The notes beneath the pieces are model-generated. The model saw only the letters and a list, made by a program, of their open reading frames with translations, had not been told where the DNA came from and made no database searches. The position numbers and the translations under genes were made by a program. A DNA stretch of 64,000 nucleotides from Pseudobacteriovorax antillogorgiicola (GTDB lineage: Bacteria > Bdellovibrionota_B > Oligoflexia > Oligoflexales > Oligoflexaceae), in contig NZ_FWZT01000014.1 in NCBI RefSeq assembly GCF_900177345.1, positions 124,001 through 188,000 on the forward strand, given 5' to 3'. Each line of letters starts with the position of its first letter. Positions within the stretch are counted from its first letter, which is position 1. This document shows, piece by piece, positions 9,545-18,278 of this stretch.

Positions 9545-11245
9545 ATGACAAGATCCATGACTTTCGCGGTCTTGATTTCATCCCTTTTGCTGACCTTGTT
9601 GACTCTGTCGTTGCTTGACAAACGAAATCAAGTCCGACCCATAGACAACGAAATATTCTTCTATTACAAGCTCGACCAGCGTTTGGATAGTCTTGCTACG
9701 ATCCAAAAAGCGATCGAAACGAAGTACGCTTTGATCGATATTAAGCAAGAGAGGTTAGGTCTCGACATCGAGGGGCTTTTCCGAAAGGCTCGGGACCGAG
9801 AGCGCGATTACCCCAATACGGAAAAGTCGTTCTATCGAGCGGTTAGCAACCTTTGGTTTCTGGACCGAGTGAGACAGGTGGTGGCATCCTTCCAGGATAC
9901 CCACCTCCAAGTCTTGCCCCTATTGGAATTGCCTACGGTGCATCTAGGCTTTCAAATCCATCACGTCGATCAAAAGTACATCATCACAGGCATGGATTCA
10001 GATCTTGAGGAAGTTCTTGAGATTGGCGATCAGATCTTTGCTTTGGATGGCGAGCCGATTGACCTTATAACGAGAGATCTTCAGCAATATATTTCCTCCA
10101 GTTCGCCCTCCTACAGAGAGCAACTAGCCGTTCAAGCTCTCACCAAGAGGAGCTTCCGGTACCCAAAATCTCCAAGAACACGGCTAACGATTCGGTCGCG
10201 AAACGGTGAGATCAAAGACCTAACCCTTGCTTGGCACTATGACTACGAAGTCATCCGCATGGATGCTATGCACTATCTCCAAAATCGCGGGTTTTCGTAT
10301 AAGGAGAGCCCAGCTCTTTTCGATACTGGCTTTTCACCCTACCGATCCCCCATGGGCCTTGTCGATGCTGATGATTGGTATGGGGTGGAAGACAAAGGGC
10401 GGTTGATGTTTCGTACGGGTTTTATGGAGCTAAACAAGCAAACCGCGGGTGTGATTCAAGTCTATTCTTTCTTTGAGCATCAAGTTAGTCGGTATCAGAG
10501 TGGCAAGGCTAAAGACTGGGATGAACCGATTTCCAAATTTTTAAAACAACTCAAAGCCAAAAACTTTCCCCTCATACTTGACCTGAGGCACAATCCGGGA
10601 GGCCATGTGGATCTGCCCATACAGCTGATGAGTTTGATCGCTCGCTCAGGGGAAAGCTACCCAAGCTATATGGAAGGGTTTCGAGTGACGCCCAACATCA
10701 TTCAAACTTGGGAGCGTGCTTCTCCTCTTTCAGCAGCCAGTCGGGATGAGAAGAGGGCGATTAGGCAACTGAGAAGAGCAGTTGCCAACGGTCAGGGCTA
10801 TACCGGAACTTGGGAGAAAACGGATCCAATCAAGGCAGATCAAGATGTGAAAGGCTTCGATCAGCCGATCGTAGCGTTGATTTCCCCACAGTGTATCAGC
10901 GCCTGTGACATCTTTGCCCTGCTTTTGGAATCATCAAAGCGAGCAACTTTAATAGGGTCAACCGCCAACGGAACAGGCGCAGGCTTCTTCGATTGGGCGC
11001 CATTTTCTGGGAGCACGTGGGTGGATATGCATGAGATCTTCCAGATGGAGATCCCAAACATGCTGTTCAGTCATGGCCTACCAGAAGGACCAGCGGAGTA
11101 CTCTTCATCAACTTCAGTCATTCGCTTCAATCGTGAGAACCGGCCGGTAAGCTCGGATATATTCTATCAGACTCGACGGGAGGATGTTCTTTCTGGACAT
11201 CGAGGCTGGTACGGTAAGGCCTTTCAGGTTCTTTTAAGTCCCTAA
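9545..11245 (+). CDS. S41-family (C-terminal-processing type) peptidase
   Basis: 566 residues. An N-terminal hydrophobic helix (AVLISSLLLTLLTLSLL) acts as signal or anchor. A PDZ-like region lies around residues 140-225 (LEIGDQIFALDGEPID). The C-terminal S41 catalytic domain has FPLILDLRHNPGGHVDLPI and the active-site strand VALISPQCISACDIFALLLE, where the Ser of ISACD is the likely nucleophile. The insertion between those motifs is longer than in CtpA, closer to tail-specific-protease relatives. ATG 9545 is preferred over GTG 9542 because AGCAGG is then 5 nt away. It probably works in the periplasm; substrates are unknown. Confidence 0.8.
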   Translation: MTRSMTFAVLISSLLLTLLTLSLLDKRNQVRPIDNEIFFYYKLDQRLDSLATIQKAIETKYALIDIKQERLGLDIEGLFRKARDRERDYPNTEKSFYRAVSNLWFLDRVRQVVASFQDTHLQVLPLLELPTVHLGFQIHHVDQKYIITGMDSDLEEVLEIGDQIFALDGEPIDLITRDLQQYISSSSPSYREQLAVQALTKRSFRYPKSPRTRLTIRSRNGEIKDLTLAWHYDYEVIRMDAMHYLQNRGFSYKESPALFDTGFSPYRSPMGLVDADDWYGVEDKGRLMFRTGFMELNKQTAGVIQVYSFFEHQVSRYQSGKAKDWDEPISKFLKQLKAKNFPLILDLRHNPGGHVDLPIQLMSLIARSGESYPSYMEGFRVTPNIIQTWERASPLSAASRDEKRAIRQLRRAVANGQGYTGTWEKTDPIKADQDVKGFDQPIVALISPQCISACDIFALLLESSKRATLIGSTANGTGAGFFDWAPFSGSTWVDMHEIFQMEIPNMLFSHGLPEGPAEYSSSTSVIRFNRENRPVSSDIFYQTRREDVLSGHRGWYGKAFQVLLSP

Positions 11246-11317
11246 TAATACGATAGAAAAAGTCACCTTGTCGACGGTATGCAGAAAGTCGTCAGCATTA
11301 ACCGCGAATAGCCGATC

Positions 11318-12574
11318 ATGAAAGATGTTAACGGCTTACGGGCGAATATGGGCGCGGACGCACAGAAGAAAAAAGTTACCAGGCGGGTCATTAAGCAGGG
11401 CAGAAACTATATCTGTGGCCTATGCGGACGAGTGCATAAATTCCCTCAGACAGCCGAGGACTGTGTCGAGCGATGCTTTCAAAAATCCATATCCCAAGAT
11501 GGAGTTGCCGAGAAAACGGTCAAATCTAAAAAGAAGTATCGCTGTAGCTTCTGTAAAAGAGTCTATCCGTCTCTCACCGAGGCAAAGGACTGTGTAGAGA
11601 AATGCAAGCAGAAAGCTAAGAAAAAAAGAGAGCGTGAAAAAGCGATCAAAACCCATAGTGACAAGCAAATGGCCGACCGTGCGAAGTTGCTTGCTATGAT
11701 ATCTCAAAATGCAGCTCAGGAAGCGGATGAGCAAGGGCTTACTTCAGATTCGCGGGTTGCTAAACGAGGTCGGTCCTTTGTTTGCCTGCGCTGCCAATCA
11801 ATATACCCTACTACAAGAGAAGCGCGGGAATGTGCGGATCGGCACATGAGTGGGCCTAAACAAAGCTATGCTGAGCGGGTGGCTAAGGCGAAAGAAGCCG
11901 CTCAAGCACGGCGAAATAATTTGGCTCGTGAAGGGCGGGAGGCCGCGCCAGTAGCCAAGCCGAGGCCAACGGTCGTGCATTCCGATCATGGCATTCGTCC
12001 CGAATTTAAGAAACCAAGTCAGCCCACCTCACGTGGTGATAGTGATATTTTTGTTCGTGATGGGGCAAACTATGTTTGTCGTTTATGCAACAAAAGCTAT
12101 TTTACCAAAGCCGATGTTCTGGATTGTTACGAAAGTCACCAGGGGCAGGATTCTAAAAAAGAGAAGCAGGCTGGTATCAAGCTACCTTCAACGAATCCGG
12201 ACTCGACCGATGATTTTGCAAGAGAACGAGCACTCAAGCTTGGCAATGTCAGTGACAAAGATAAATTTATGCGAGATGGCGCTAAATATATCTGTAAGGC
12301 CTGTGGCAAAGGCTACTTCACAAAGATGGAAGTGATCAAGTGCTTTGATAAACATCTCGGTCAAGCTGATGAAGGTGAGACAGATGATACCAAAGAGGAC
12401 GAAGCGGGGCCGCAGCTAGCAGCAGACGCACACTTGCCAGATAAGAAGAAATTTAGCCGTGATGGGGCGAAGTATGTTTGCAAAAAATGCAACCGAAAGT
12501 ACTATACTAGGATTGAAGTGGTGGAATGCTTCAATTACAACTGCCCTGAAGTTTTACCTTCGCAAAGAGGGTAA
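11318..12574 (+). CDS. Six-finger putative zinc-binding protein
   Basis: 418 residues, soluble and very basic, with six copies of one small motif: Y/F-x-C-x2-C-x12-C-x3-C/H. Ligands are C33/C36/C49/C53, C76/C79/C92/C96, C156/C159/C172/H176, C254/C257/C270/H274, C326/C329/C342/H346 and C388/C391/C404/C409. The aromatic residue two before the first Cys, the Y/F after the second Cys in most copies and the hydrophobic residue three before the third ligand match TFIIIA-type C2H2 geometry, with the first His replaced by Cys. Fingers 4-6 are preceded by a repeated RDGA(N/K)Y stretch and are separated by acidic linkers; fingers 1-3 sit in Lys/Arg-rich sequence. The last finger has its fourth ligand shifted by one. 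Nucleic-acid binding is inferred from basicity and finger geometry. I do not recognise a named family. It lies 28 bp ahead of oligopeptidase B. Confidence 0.8.
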   Translation: MKDVNGLRANMGADAQKKKVTRRVIKQGRNYICGLCGRVHKFPQTAEDCVERCFQKSISQDGVAEKTVKSKKKYRCSFCKRVYPSLTEAKDCVEKCKQKAKKKREREKAIKTHSDKQMADRAKLLAMISQNAAQEADEQGLTSDSRVAKRGRSFVCLRCQSIYPTTREARECADRHMSGPKQSYAERVAKAKEAAQARRNNLAREGREAAPVAKPRPTVVHSDHGIRPEFKKPSQPTSRGDSDIFVRDGANYVCRLCNKSYFTKADVLDCYESHQGQDSKKEKQAGIKLPSTNPDSTDDFARERALKLGNVSDKDKFMRDGAKYICKACGKGYFTKMEVIKCFDKHLGQADEGETDDTKEDEAGPQLAADAHLPDKKKFSRDGAKYVCKKCNRKYYTRIEVVECFNYNCPEVLPSQRG

Positions 12575-12602
12575 CAACTAGTAATAACATAAAGGTTAAG
12601 CT

Positions 12603-14639
12603 ATGCCGAAGCCTCCTGTAGCAAAGATCAAAGATCATTGGATCGAAACCCATAACGACAAGCGGCGCGACCCCTATTATTGGATGCACGATGCCAAAAA
12701 CCCCGAGGTCATCAAGTATTTAGAAGACGAAAATGCATTCCTAGAAGAAAGCATGAAGCATACCGAAGAGCTTCAAAATACCATATTCGAGGAACTCAAA
12801 GGACGAATCAAAGAGACTGATTCGAGTTCACCGATGAAGGATGGTAACTACTGGTATTTCTATCGCTATGAGGAAGGGCAGCAGTATCCTATTTACTGCC
12901 GAAATGTAGGGGCGGCTGATGGTCCCGAGGAAATCTTGATCGATCAAAACCAATTGGCGAAGGGTCGATCCTTTTGCGATTTCAGTTTTGTTACCAATAG
13001 CCCCGATCACAAATACCTTGCCTATGGTGTCGATTTTGTGGGGCAGGAAGCTTATGAGATCTATATTAAAGATCTTGAAACAGGAAATGTTTTTGAACTT
13101 GGCATCGACTCTGCCTCCAGTTCTTTCGAATGGCTGTCTGATTCTCAATCCTTTCTCTTTACAGCACTAGACGATAAGATGCGGCCTGTTTTCGTTTACA
13201 AAGGAAAAGTAGGCGAACGTTTCAACAAGAATAATTTAGTATATGAAGAGCAAGACGCAGGGTTTTTTGTTTGGCTTGATGAGTCTGAGGATAAGCAATA
13301 CAAGTTTATCTGTCTCCATGGCAATAACTCTTCAGAAGTACTCTTTGCACCTAATACGGCACAAGATATAACATTTACCTTGTTTCAAGCCAGGGAGCCA
13401 GACCATGAATATGAAGTTACTCATAACGAAGGGCAATTTCTTGTTTTGTCAAATTGGAAAGCAGAAAACTATGCTCTCTACGCCTGTACAAATAAAGATA
13501 CGAAGCGAGATACTTGGCATCTATGGCGTCCTTACGAGCCAGCTATCCTAACGGAATCAATTACGATCTACGACAAGTACATTGTTATTCAGGAAAAGGA
13601 AAGAGCATTACCTCGTATTAGAATCATTGAGAAGGAGAGTGAAGAGGAGTTCTTTATTGATTATGGCTTAGAGCCATGTGAGCTTGAAACCATATCTCCA
13701 AGAGAGTATCAAAGCGATACGTTACGCTATGTTCATTCATCCATGTCGTCGCCAGCCTGCACCTATGATTACAATATGAAAGAACAGTCCAAACGGTTGG
13801 TGAAGATTCAGGAGATCCCTGATCCAAACTTTGATCCCAGTCATTATAAGACTGAACGTATCTATTTTGAAGCCAGCGATGGAACCGCAATTCCGGTATC
13901 ATTGCTATATCGTAAGGGCTTAAAGCTTGATGGCTCTCATCGACTTTATCTTTATGGCTATGGATCTTATGGTTCAAGCATGGAACCCAGCTTCTCGTCG
14001 TCGCGATTTAGCTATGTGGATCGTGGAATCGTCTATGCCATTGCTCATGTCCGAGGGGGAATGGAGCTGGGACGCAAGTGGTATCTGGATGGCAAACTTC
14101 TAAGTAAGAAAGCTAGTTTTTCAGATTTTATTGCTGTTGCTGAAGGCTTGATTGAGAAAGGTTATACCGCTGCGGGTAAACTTATTGCAAAGGGAGGTTC
14201 CGCTGGTGGACTGCTAATCGGTGCGGTTGCCAATCAGAGGCCCGATCTATTCGGTGCGATGATCGCAGAGGTGCCATTCGTAGATGTACTCACCACTATG
14301 TTAGATGACTCCCTACCTCTCACAACCATTGAGTACAATGAATGGGGCAACCCCCAAGAGTCCGAATACTACCAGTATATCAAGTCTTATAGCCCCTACG
14401 ACAATGTTAAGCAACAAGCCTACCCAGCGATGCTTGTGATTTCGGGTTTGCACGATATTCGAGTGACTTATTGGGAGCCTACTAAATGGGTGGCTAAGTT
14501 GCGATCTTACAATACCAGTAGCAATAGGATCTTTTTGAAAACCCACATGGAGGCAGGGCATGGGGGAGCGTCTGGTCGATATGACTATTGGAAAGACTAT
14601 GCTCTTGAAGTGGTTTTTGTCTTGGAGAATATCAAATAG
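12603..14639 (+). CDS. Oligopeptidase B-like S9 peptidase
   Basis: 678 residues, normal for oligopeptidase B (PtrB). An N-terminal beta-propeller (entry motif DPYYWMHDAKNPEVIKYLE) and C-terminal alpha/beta-hydrolase domain with nucleophile elbow GGSAGG, catalytic Asp in LHDIRV and His in AGHGG. It lacks a signal peptide, so it is cytoplasmic, cleaving short peptides after basic residues. The start follows a weak AAGG. It is 28 bp after the six-finger gene and could share its transcript. Confidence 0.92.
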   Translation: MPKPPVAKIKDHWIETHNDKRRDPYYWMHDAKNPEVIKYLEDENAFLEESMKHTEELQNTIFEELKGRIKETDSSSPMKDGNYWYFYRYEEGQQYPIYCRNVGAADGPEEILIDQNQLAKGRSFCDFSFVTNSPDHKYLAYGVDFVGQEAYEIYIKDLETGNVFELGIDSASSSFEWLSDSQSFLFTALDDKMRPVFVYKGKVGERFNKNNLVYEEQDAGFFVWLDESEDKQYKFICLHGNNSSEVLFAPNTAQDITFTLFQAREPDHEYEVTHNEGQFLVLSNWKAENYALYACTNKDTKRDTWHLWRPYEPAILTESITIYDKYIVIQEKERALPRIRIIEKESEEEFFIDYGLEPCELETISPREYQSDTLRYVHSSMSSPACTYDYNMKEQSKRLVKIQEIPDPNFDPSHYKTERIYFEASDGTAIPVSLLYRKGLKLDGSHRLYLYGYGSYGSSMEPSFSSSRFSYVDRGIVYAIAHVRGGMELGRKWYLDGKLLSKKASFSDFIAVAEGLIEKGYTAAGKLIAKGGSAGGLLIGAVANQRPDLFGAMIAEVPFVDVLTTMLDDSLPLTTIEYNEWGNPQESEYYQYIKSYSPYDNVKQQAYPAMLVISGLHDIRVTYWEPTKWVAKLRSYNTSSNRIFLKTHMEAGHGGASGRYDYWKDYALEVVFVLENIK

Positions 14640-14645
14640 TTAGCT

Positions 14646-14666
14646 AAGGCATCGCAAGGATGCCTT
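14646..14666. terminator. Hairpin between convergent genes
   Basis: AAGGCATC and GATGCCTT form a perfect 8-bp stem around GCAAG, 7 nt after the oligopeptidase stop and 12 nt from the stop of the converging gene. It probably serves both strands; the U-tract is weak. Confidence 0.5.
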
Positions 14667-14677
14667 ACAAGTCCATT

Positions 14678-15040
14678 TTATTTAACGATGTCTAGCTGTG
14701 AAACGAAAAGTATTTTATCGAAGGTACGGTTGAGTGTTTTGCTTTTGAAGTCTGTCATCGGAAAAGACTTCATGAGTACGACCTGGTCACCTTCCTTTAA
14801 ATCCATCACGCTTGTCGCTGCCCAGACCAATTCTCCCTTCTGAGAAAATTGAAAGTATGTGTAGCCGCTTACGTTCATCGTCTTGACAACCTTGCCTTTG
14901 GGATAGGTGTCTGTGTTATGCCCGACAGCCTGGTTGCTTAGCATTCGGGTGGTATCGAACCCTTGTTTGTTTTGGGGGTTCTCGGCCCAAAGCGCCTGGG
15001 AAAGAAGCCCGCCCAATGTGATAGCGATAAATTTTTGCAT
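14678..15040 (-). CDS. Small secreted NrfJ-like protein
   Basis: 120 residues with a signal peptide (MQKFIAITLGGLLSQALWA, cut before ENPQ). The mature part resembles small NrfJ-like/OB-like periplasmic domains: GKVVKTMNVSGYTYFQF, then a Trp-Ala strand, DLKEGDQVVL, and the hallmark F-x-SKTLNRTFDKILFV ending. Known relatives occur near cytochrome c nitrite reductases and metal-handling genes, but none is here. Function is unknown; localisation is well supported. Confidence 0.6.
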   Translation of the reverse strand: MQKFIAITLGGLLSQALWAENPQNKQGFDTTRMLSNQAVGHNTDTYPKGKVVKTMNVSGYTYFQFSQKGELVWAATSVMDLKEGDQVVLMKSFPMTDFKSKTLNRTFDKILFVSQLDIVK

Positions 15041-15285
15041 CCTAGAACCTCCAGTTTGAACCTCAAACCTAGTCCATTACTGCACATTTCGCAACGAATC
15101 AATTGTTGTCGGAAGCAACCCCATCATTCTGTCAGTGAATGAATTTATTAAGATATATCGAATTGATTTTTTGAGCAAAACTGGGCCAAGCTGACTACAA
15201 ACGCCCAATGTCAACGTTCAGATACGGAGGAACCGCAAGTTACGGGGATGTAATAACGACGAATTCTATGGAAGGAGCAATGCCA

Positions 15286-16896
15286 ATGCGATCTACCGCA
15301 TTATGGTTATCATCTGCTATTGTCTATTTGGCAATCTCTGCGTGTGGCAGGGAAGAGCAGGCCAGTTCGGAACTGGATTGGTGGTGGCCAGAAAAAACCT
15401 ACGAAACAACATCTAATCTTTATCTTGAAACCTTCGACGGCACCCAATTGGTGAGTCAGATTCATGAACCCAAGGAAAAGTTCTTTCCTGGGGATCGGCC
15501 GGCCTTGATTTTTGCCAACTCTTGGACACTAAATGAGTACGAATACATCCTTCAGGCGAAGAAATTTGCTGAAAAGGGCTATATCGTTCTAAGCTATGCG
15601 ACACGAGGCTTCGGGCGCTCAGGCGGCGTTGCCTCAGCTGCTGGTCCTGACGATATCCGTGATGTGTCATCAATTATCGATTGGATGGAAGCAAATACTA
15701 GAGTCGACATTAGTCGCATCGGTATGGTCGGCGTATCCTATGGTGGTGGGATTGGGCTCCTAGCCTTAGCCCAAGACGAGCGAATTTTTACCACAGCAGC
15801 CTTAAGCGGTTGGGCTGACTTGGAAAAGGCGCTTTATGGCAATGATACCACTCGAAAAGTCTGGATTGATCTTCTTATCGGTTCTGGAAAACTTACAGGT
15901 CGCCTAGATCCAGAATTTCAGGTGGTCTATAATAACCTGAAAGTTCAGGAAAATGTCGAGTACACGAGGGAGTGGGCACGGGCTCGATCAGTCGTTCGTA
16001 TGATTGAGTCGATCAACAAGCGGAAAGCTCCTGTGTTTATGGCCAATAGCTACCGAGATAATCTGTTTCCGCCGAATCAGGCCCTGGAGTTTTTCTCGAA
16101 ACTTGAGACGACTAAGAAGATCTATCTTAACAAGGGAATTCATGCATCAGCAGAAGTACCGGGGATTTTCGGGTTGGAAAGCGAAATCTGGAGTGATGTT
16201 CACAACTGGTTTGATCATTGGTTCGAAAACCCATCTTTCACAGTGAGTGAAGATCTTCCCTATACACTACAAGTGGAAGATGGGAGAGAGTCTTATGCTC
16301 GTCTACCAGATGCTAGAGCAAAGAAAGGCGAATGGCATCTGGAGCCTGTCAACCAAATCAGGGCAGGTCTCGGCTATGAAGATGATGCTCTCCCAGGGGT
16401 AGTCGTCGAGTCTGGTTGGGATTCCGGAGCTTCTACGGGCATCCCTCTACTAAGCTCTGTGCTCGATTCTCACACGCCGATAAAAGTCAAAAAGTGGTTG
16501 CCATTGATCAATCAAAAGCATGGTGCGGTTTACTATAGCCAAGCTGTGAATCGATCCGTAGCAATTCGTGGTGTGCCTCGGGTTGATATGCTTCTAACGC
16601 CAATGAGCGAGAGTCTTCAGCTTGTCACTTATCTCTATGAAGTCGATCCGTGGGGTGTGGGGACGTTGATTACCCATGGTGTGACAACGTTAAGAGATCT
16701 GCAGCTAGGCCAGACCATGGCCATTGATCTGGAATTGTCAGCGATTAGCTATGATGTGAAGCCGAACCGAAAGCTTGGAGTTGTTATAGATACTTATGAC
16801 CCGCTCTATGGTCGTCCCGGAGGAGGTCAGTTCAGCTTTCAGATTGCTCATAGCGATATGGCATCATTACAAGTTCACCTTCCAGAACCAAATTGA
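15286..16896 (+). CDS. CocE/NonD-family lipoprotein hydrolase
   Basis: About 536 residues. Start ATG 15286 is chosen because AAGGAG lies 8 nt upstream and the protein then opens with a lipoprotein signal ending in the lipobox ISAC. The body is an alpha/beta hydrolase of the X-Pro dipeptidyl-peptidase/CocE class: ATRGFGRSGG strand, nucleophile GVSYGGG, acid in DNLFPPNQ and His in KGIHASAE. A C-terminal jelly-roll like domain follows (about 360-530). It is probably membrane-tethered in the periplasm. Family members cleave acyl or amide bonds; the substrate here is unknown. Confidence 0.85.
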   Translation: MRSTALWLSSAIVYLAISACGREEQASSELDWWWPEKTYETTSNLYLETFDGTQLVSQIHEPKEKFFPGDRPALIFANSWTLNEYEYILQAKKFAEKGYIVLSYATRGFGRSGGVASAAGPDDIRDVSSIIDWMEANTRVDISRIGMVGVSYGGGIGLLALAQDERIFTTAALSGWADLEKALYGNDTTRKVWIDLLIGSGKLTGRLDPEFQVVYNNLKVQENVEYTREWARARSVVRMIESINKRKAPVFMANSYRDNLFPPNQALEFFSKLETTKKIYLNKGIHASAEVPGIFGLESEIWSDVHNWFDHWFENPSFTVSEDLPYTLQVEDGRESYARLPDARAKKGEWHLEPVNQIRAGLGYEDDALPGVVVESGWDSGASTGIPLLSSVLDSHTPIKVKKWLPLINQKHGAVYYSQAVNRSVAIRGVPRVDMLLTPMSESLQLVTYLYEVDPWGVGTLITHGVTTLRDLQLGQTMAIDLELSAISYDVKPNRKLGVVIDTYDPLYGRPGGGQFSFQIAHSDMASLQVHLPEPN

Positions 16897-16901
16897 GACC
16901 A

Positions 16902-16931
16902 AACAGGTGTGACCTAATGGTCGCACCTGTT
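16902..16931 (+). terminator. Terminator-like hairpin after the CocE gene
   Basis: AACAGGTGTGACC pairs with GGTCGCACCTGTT (one G-U) around a TAAT loop, 6 nt after the stop codon. The 13-bp stem is strong; there is no U-tract. Confidence 0.55.
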
Positions 16932-17026
16932 CCCGGAACTGAATCATAACTATCTAATATTTAGTAATATAATAGTGGCCTGGGACTTGCTCTAATCCTG
17001 ATGAGACTATTTAGGAGGATCAAAGG

Positions 17027-17194
17027 ATGAAAGCAGTTATCATTATTTTAGCTTCGGCCACTCTTTTTACAGGCTGTGTGACCCACATTCCTGTAGGCCA
17101 CCATCACGGACATTCGGTGATAGTCAAAAAGAAACATGGTCATCACCGCCACCATCACCGTGGGCATCGCAAGCATATTCGAATCATTCGTTAG
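17027..17194 (+). CDS. Histidine-rich mini-lipoprotein
   Basis: 55 residues. A clear AGGAGG lies upstream and a hydrophobic signal ends in the lipobox FTGC. The mature 39-residue tail carries 13 histidines, in clusters such as GHHHGH and HGHHRHHHRGH, with many Lys and Arg. This suggests a membrane-anchored Ni/Zn/Cu-binding or metal-buffering peptide; that function is inferred from composition. A TATAAT at 16968-16973 may be its -10 box. The last 11 bp overlap the end of the converging radical-SAM gene. Confidence 0.7.
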   Translation: MKAVIIILASATLFTGCVTHIPVGHHHGHSVIVKKKHGHHRHHHRGHRKHIRIIR

Positions 17195-18182
17195 TGATGC
17201 TAAAACCAATTTTCACTAAATGAATGGCTAAGGGTCGCGTCACTCCTTGGATATACGACTGATAGTCTTTGTCATTTGGCCTCTGTTGTTGCAAGCAACA
17301 ATAGAGGCTTTTCATTTTCTCCTTTGACAAATGGAGAAGAGACGAGGATTGAGAGGGGTCATAGAATGCAAACTGCAGCTCTGCTGTAAACCCGTGCAAC
17401 TGGCAAAAATCATAGAAAGCTTCGAGTTCGTGGACGTTGGTTTGGAGAACGCACATGGATGCTGTGATATCAAATCCTTTTTGATCTCGGAGCGATTTGA
17501 AATTTTCAAGATTCTGTAGGAGCAGTTCAAAATCACCACCTTTTCGGATCGCCTCGTAGGTTGTTTTGCTGCAAGCATCGACACTAATATGAATTTTGTC
17601 GATGGGAATGCCTTCAAGGCTTTTCCTCACACGAATCCAGTTTTTAAATTGACTGTTGGTCACAAATGAAAATCGACATTGTTCATTTACCGATCGAATC
17701 TCCTGAATCAAACGAAAGGTATCTGCTTGGATAAAGGGCTCACCACCCAGAACTTCGATTTCACTTAAAAAAGGAAATATTTTCTGGGGGCCTTCTTGCC
17801 ATAAAAAAGACTCATTATACAGGCCGTTTGGCTGTTGCCAGACATCGCACATCACGCATTTCAGATTACACATTCCATTAAGCCTGAGATCGAGTCTTTT
17901 CGGGGGAGACTCTTGAATTTCTGATAGTTGGCTTTGTCCCTGATATCTTGCAAAATTCTCATGGCACTTTAAGTTTGCTATGCGCGATCGACAAATTCGT
18001 GGATTGCCAGCCAGGAACTCCCGGCGAAGTTTGCGAATTTTTGGTCCGTTCCAGACTTGTTCAAACGAGTCTGAATGTTGGCCTATGCGATAGCCGAAAT
18101 GGTAGCAGCATGGGTGCAACTGACCCGTTGGAGAAAGCATCATTTGGTTGAATGGGGCGTGACAGAAATTTTCTTCGCTCAT
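17184..18182 (-). CDS. Radical SAM protein with N-terminal twitch/SPASM segment
   Basis: 332 residues. The SAM-cluster motif is CNLKCVMC (C-x3-C-x2-C), near residue 105, followed by the GGEPF glycine-rich strand. Before the barrel is a SPASM-like half-motif (CHAPFNQMMLSPTGQLHPCC, plus C64 and C74 region cysteines), the arrangement of twitch-domain radical-SAM proteins. Such enzymes modify peptides or small molecules; the substrate here is unknown. ATG 18182 follows a GGAGAT-type site. It overlaps the converging His-rich peptide gene by 11 bp; whether the two are linked is open. Confidence 0.85.
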   Translation of the reverse strand: MSEENFCHAPFNQMMLSPTGQLHPCCYHFGYRIGQHSDSFEQVWNGPKIRKLRREFLAGNPRICRSRIANLKCHENFARYQGQSQLSEIQESPPKRLDLRLNGMCNLKCVMCDVWQQPNGLYNESFLWQEGPQKIFPFLSEIEVLGGEPFIQADTFRLIQEIRSVNEQCRFSFVTNSQFKNWIRVRKSLEGIPIDKIHISVDACSKTTYEAIRKGGDFELLLQNLENFKSLRDQKGFDITASMCVLQTNVHELEAFYDFCQLHGFTAELQFAFYDPSQSSSLLHLSKEKMKSLYCCLQQQRPNDKDYQSYIQGVTRPLAIHLVKIGFSITNE

Positions 18183-18278
18183 GGCTTGATCTCCTTTCCA
18201 TTAGGAGTTAGCACTTAGCTGGTGAATTAGCAAAGCTCTTAACAAATTCCAGTTGTGACGAGTGGCGTGCGAGATTGG

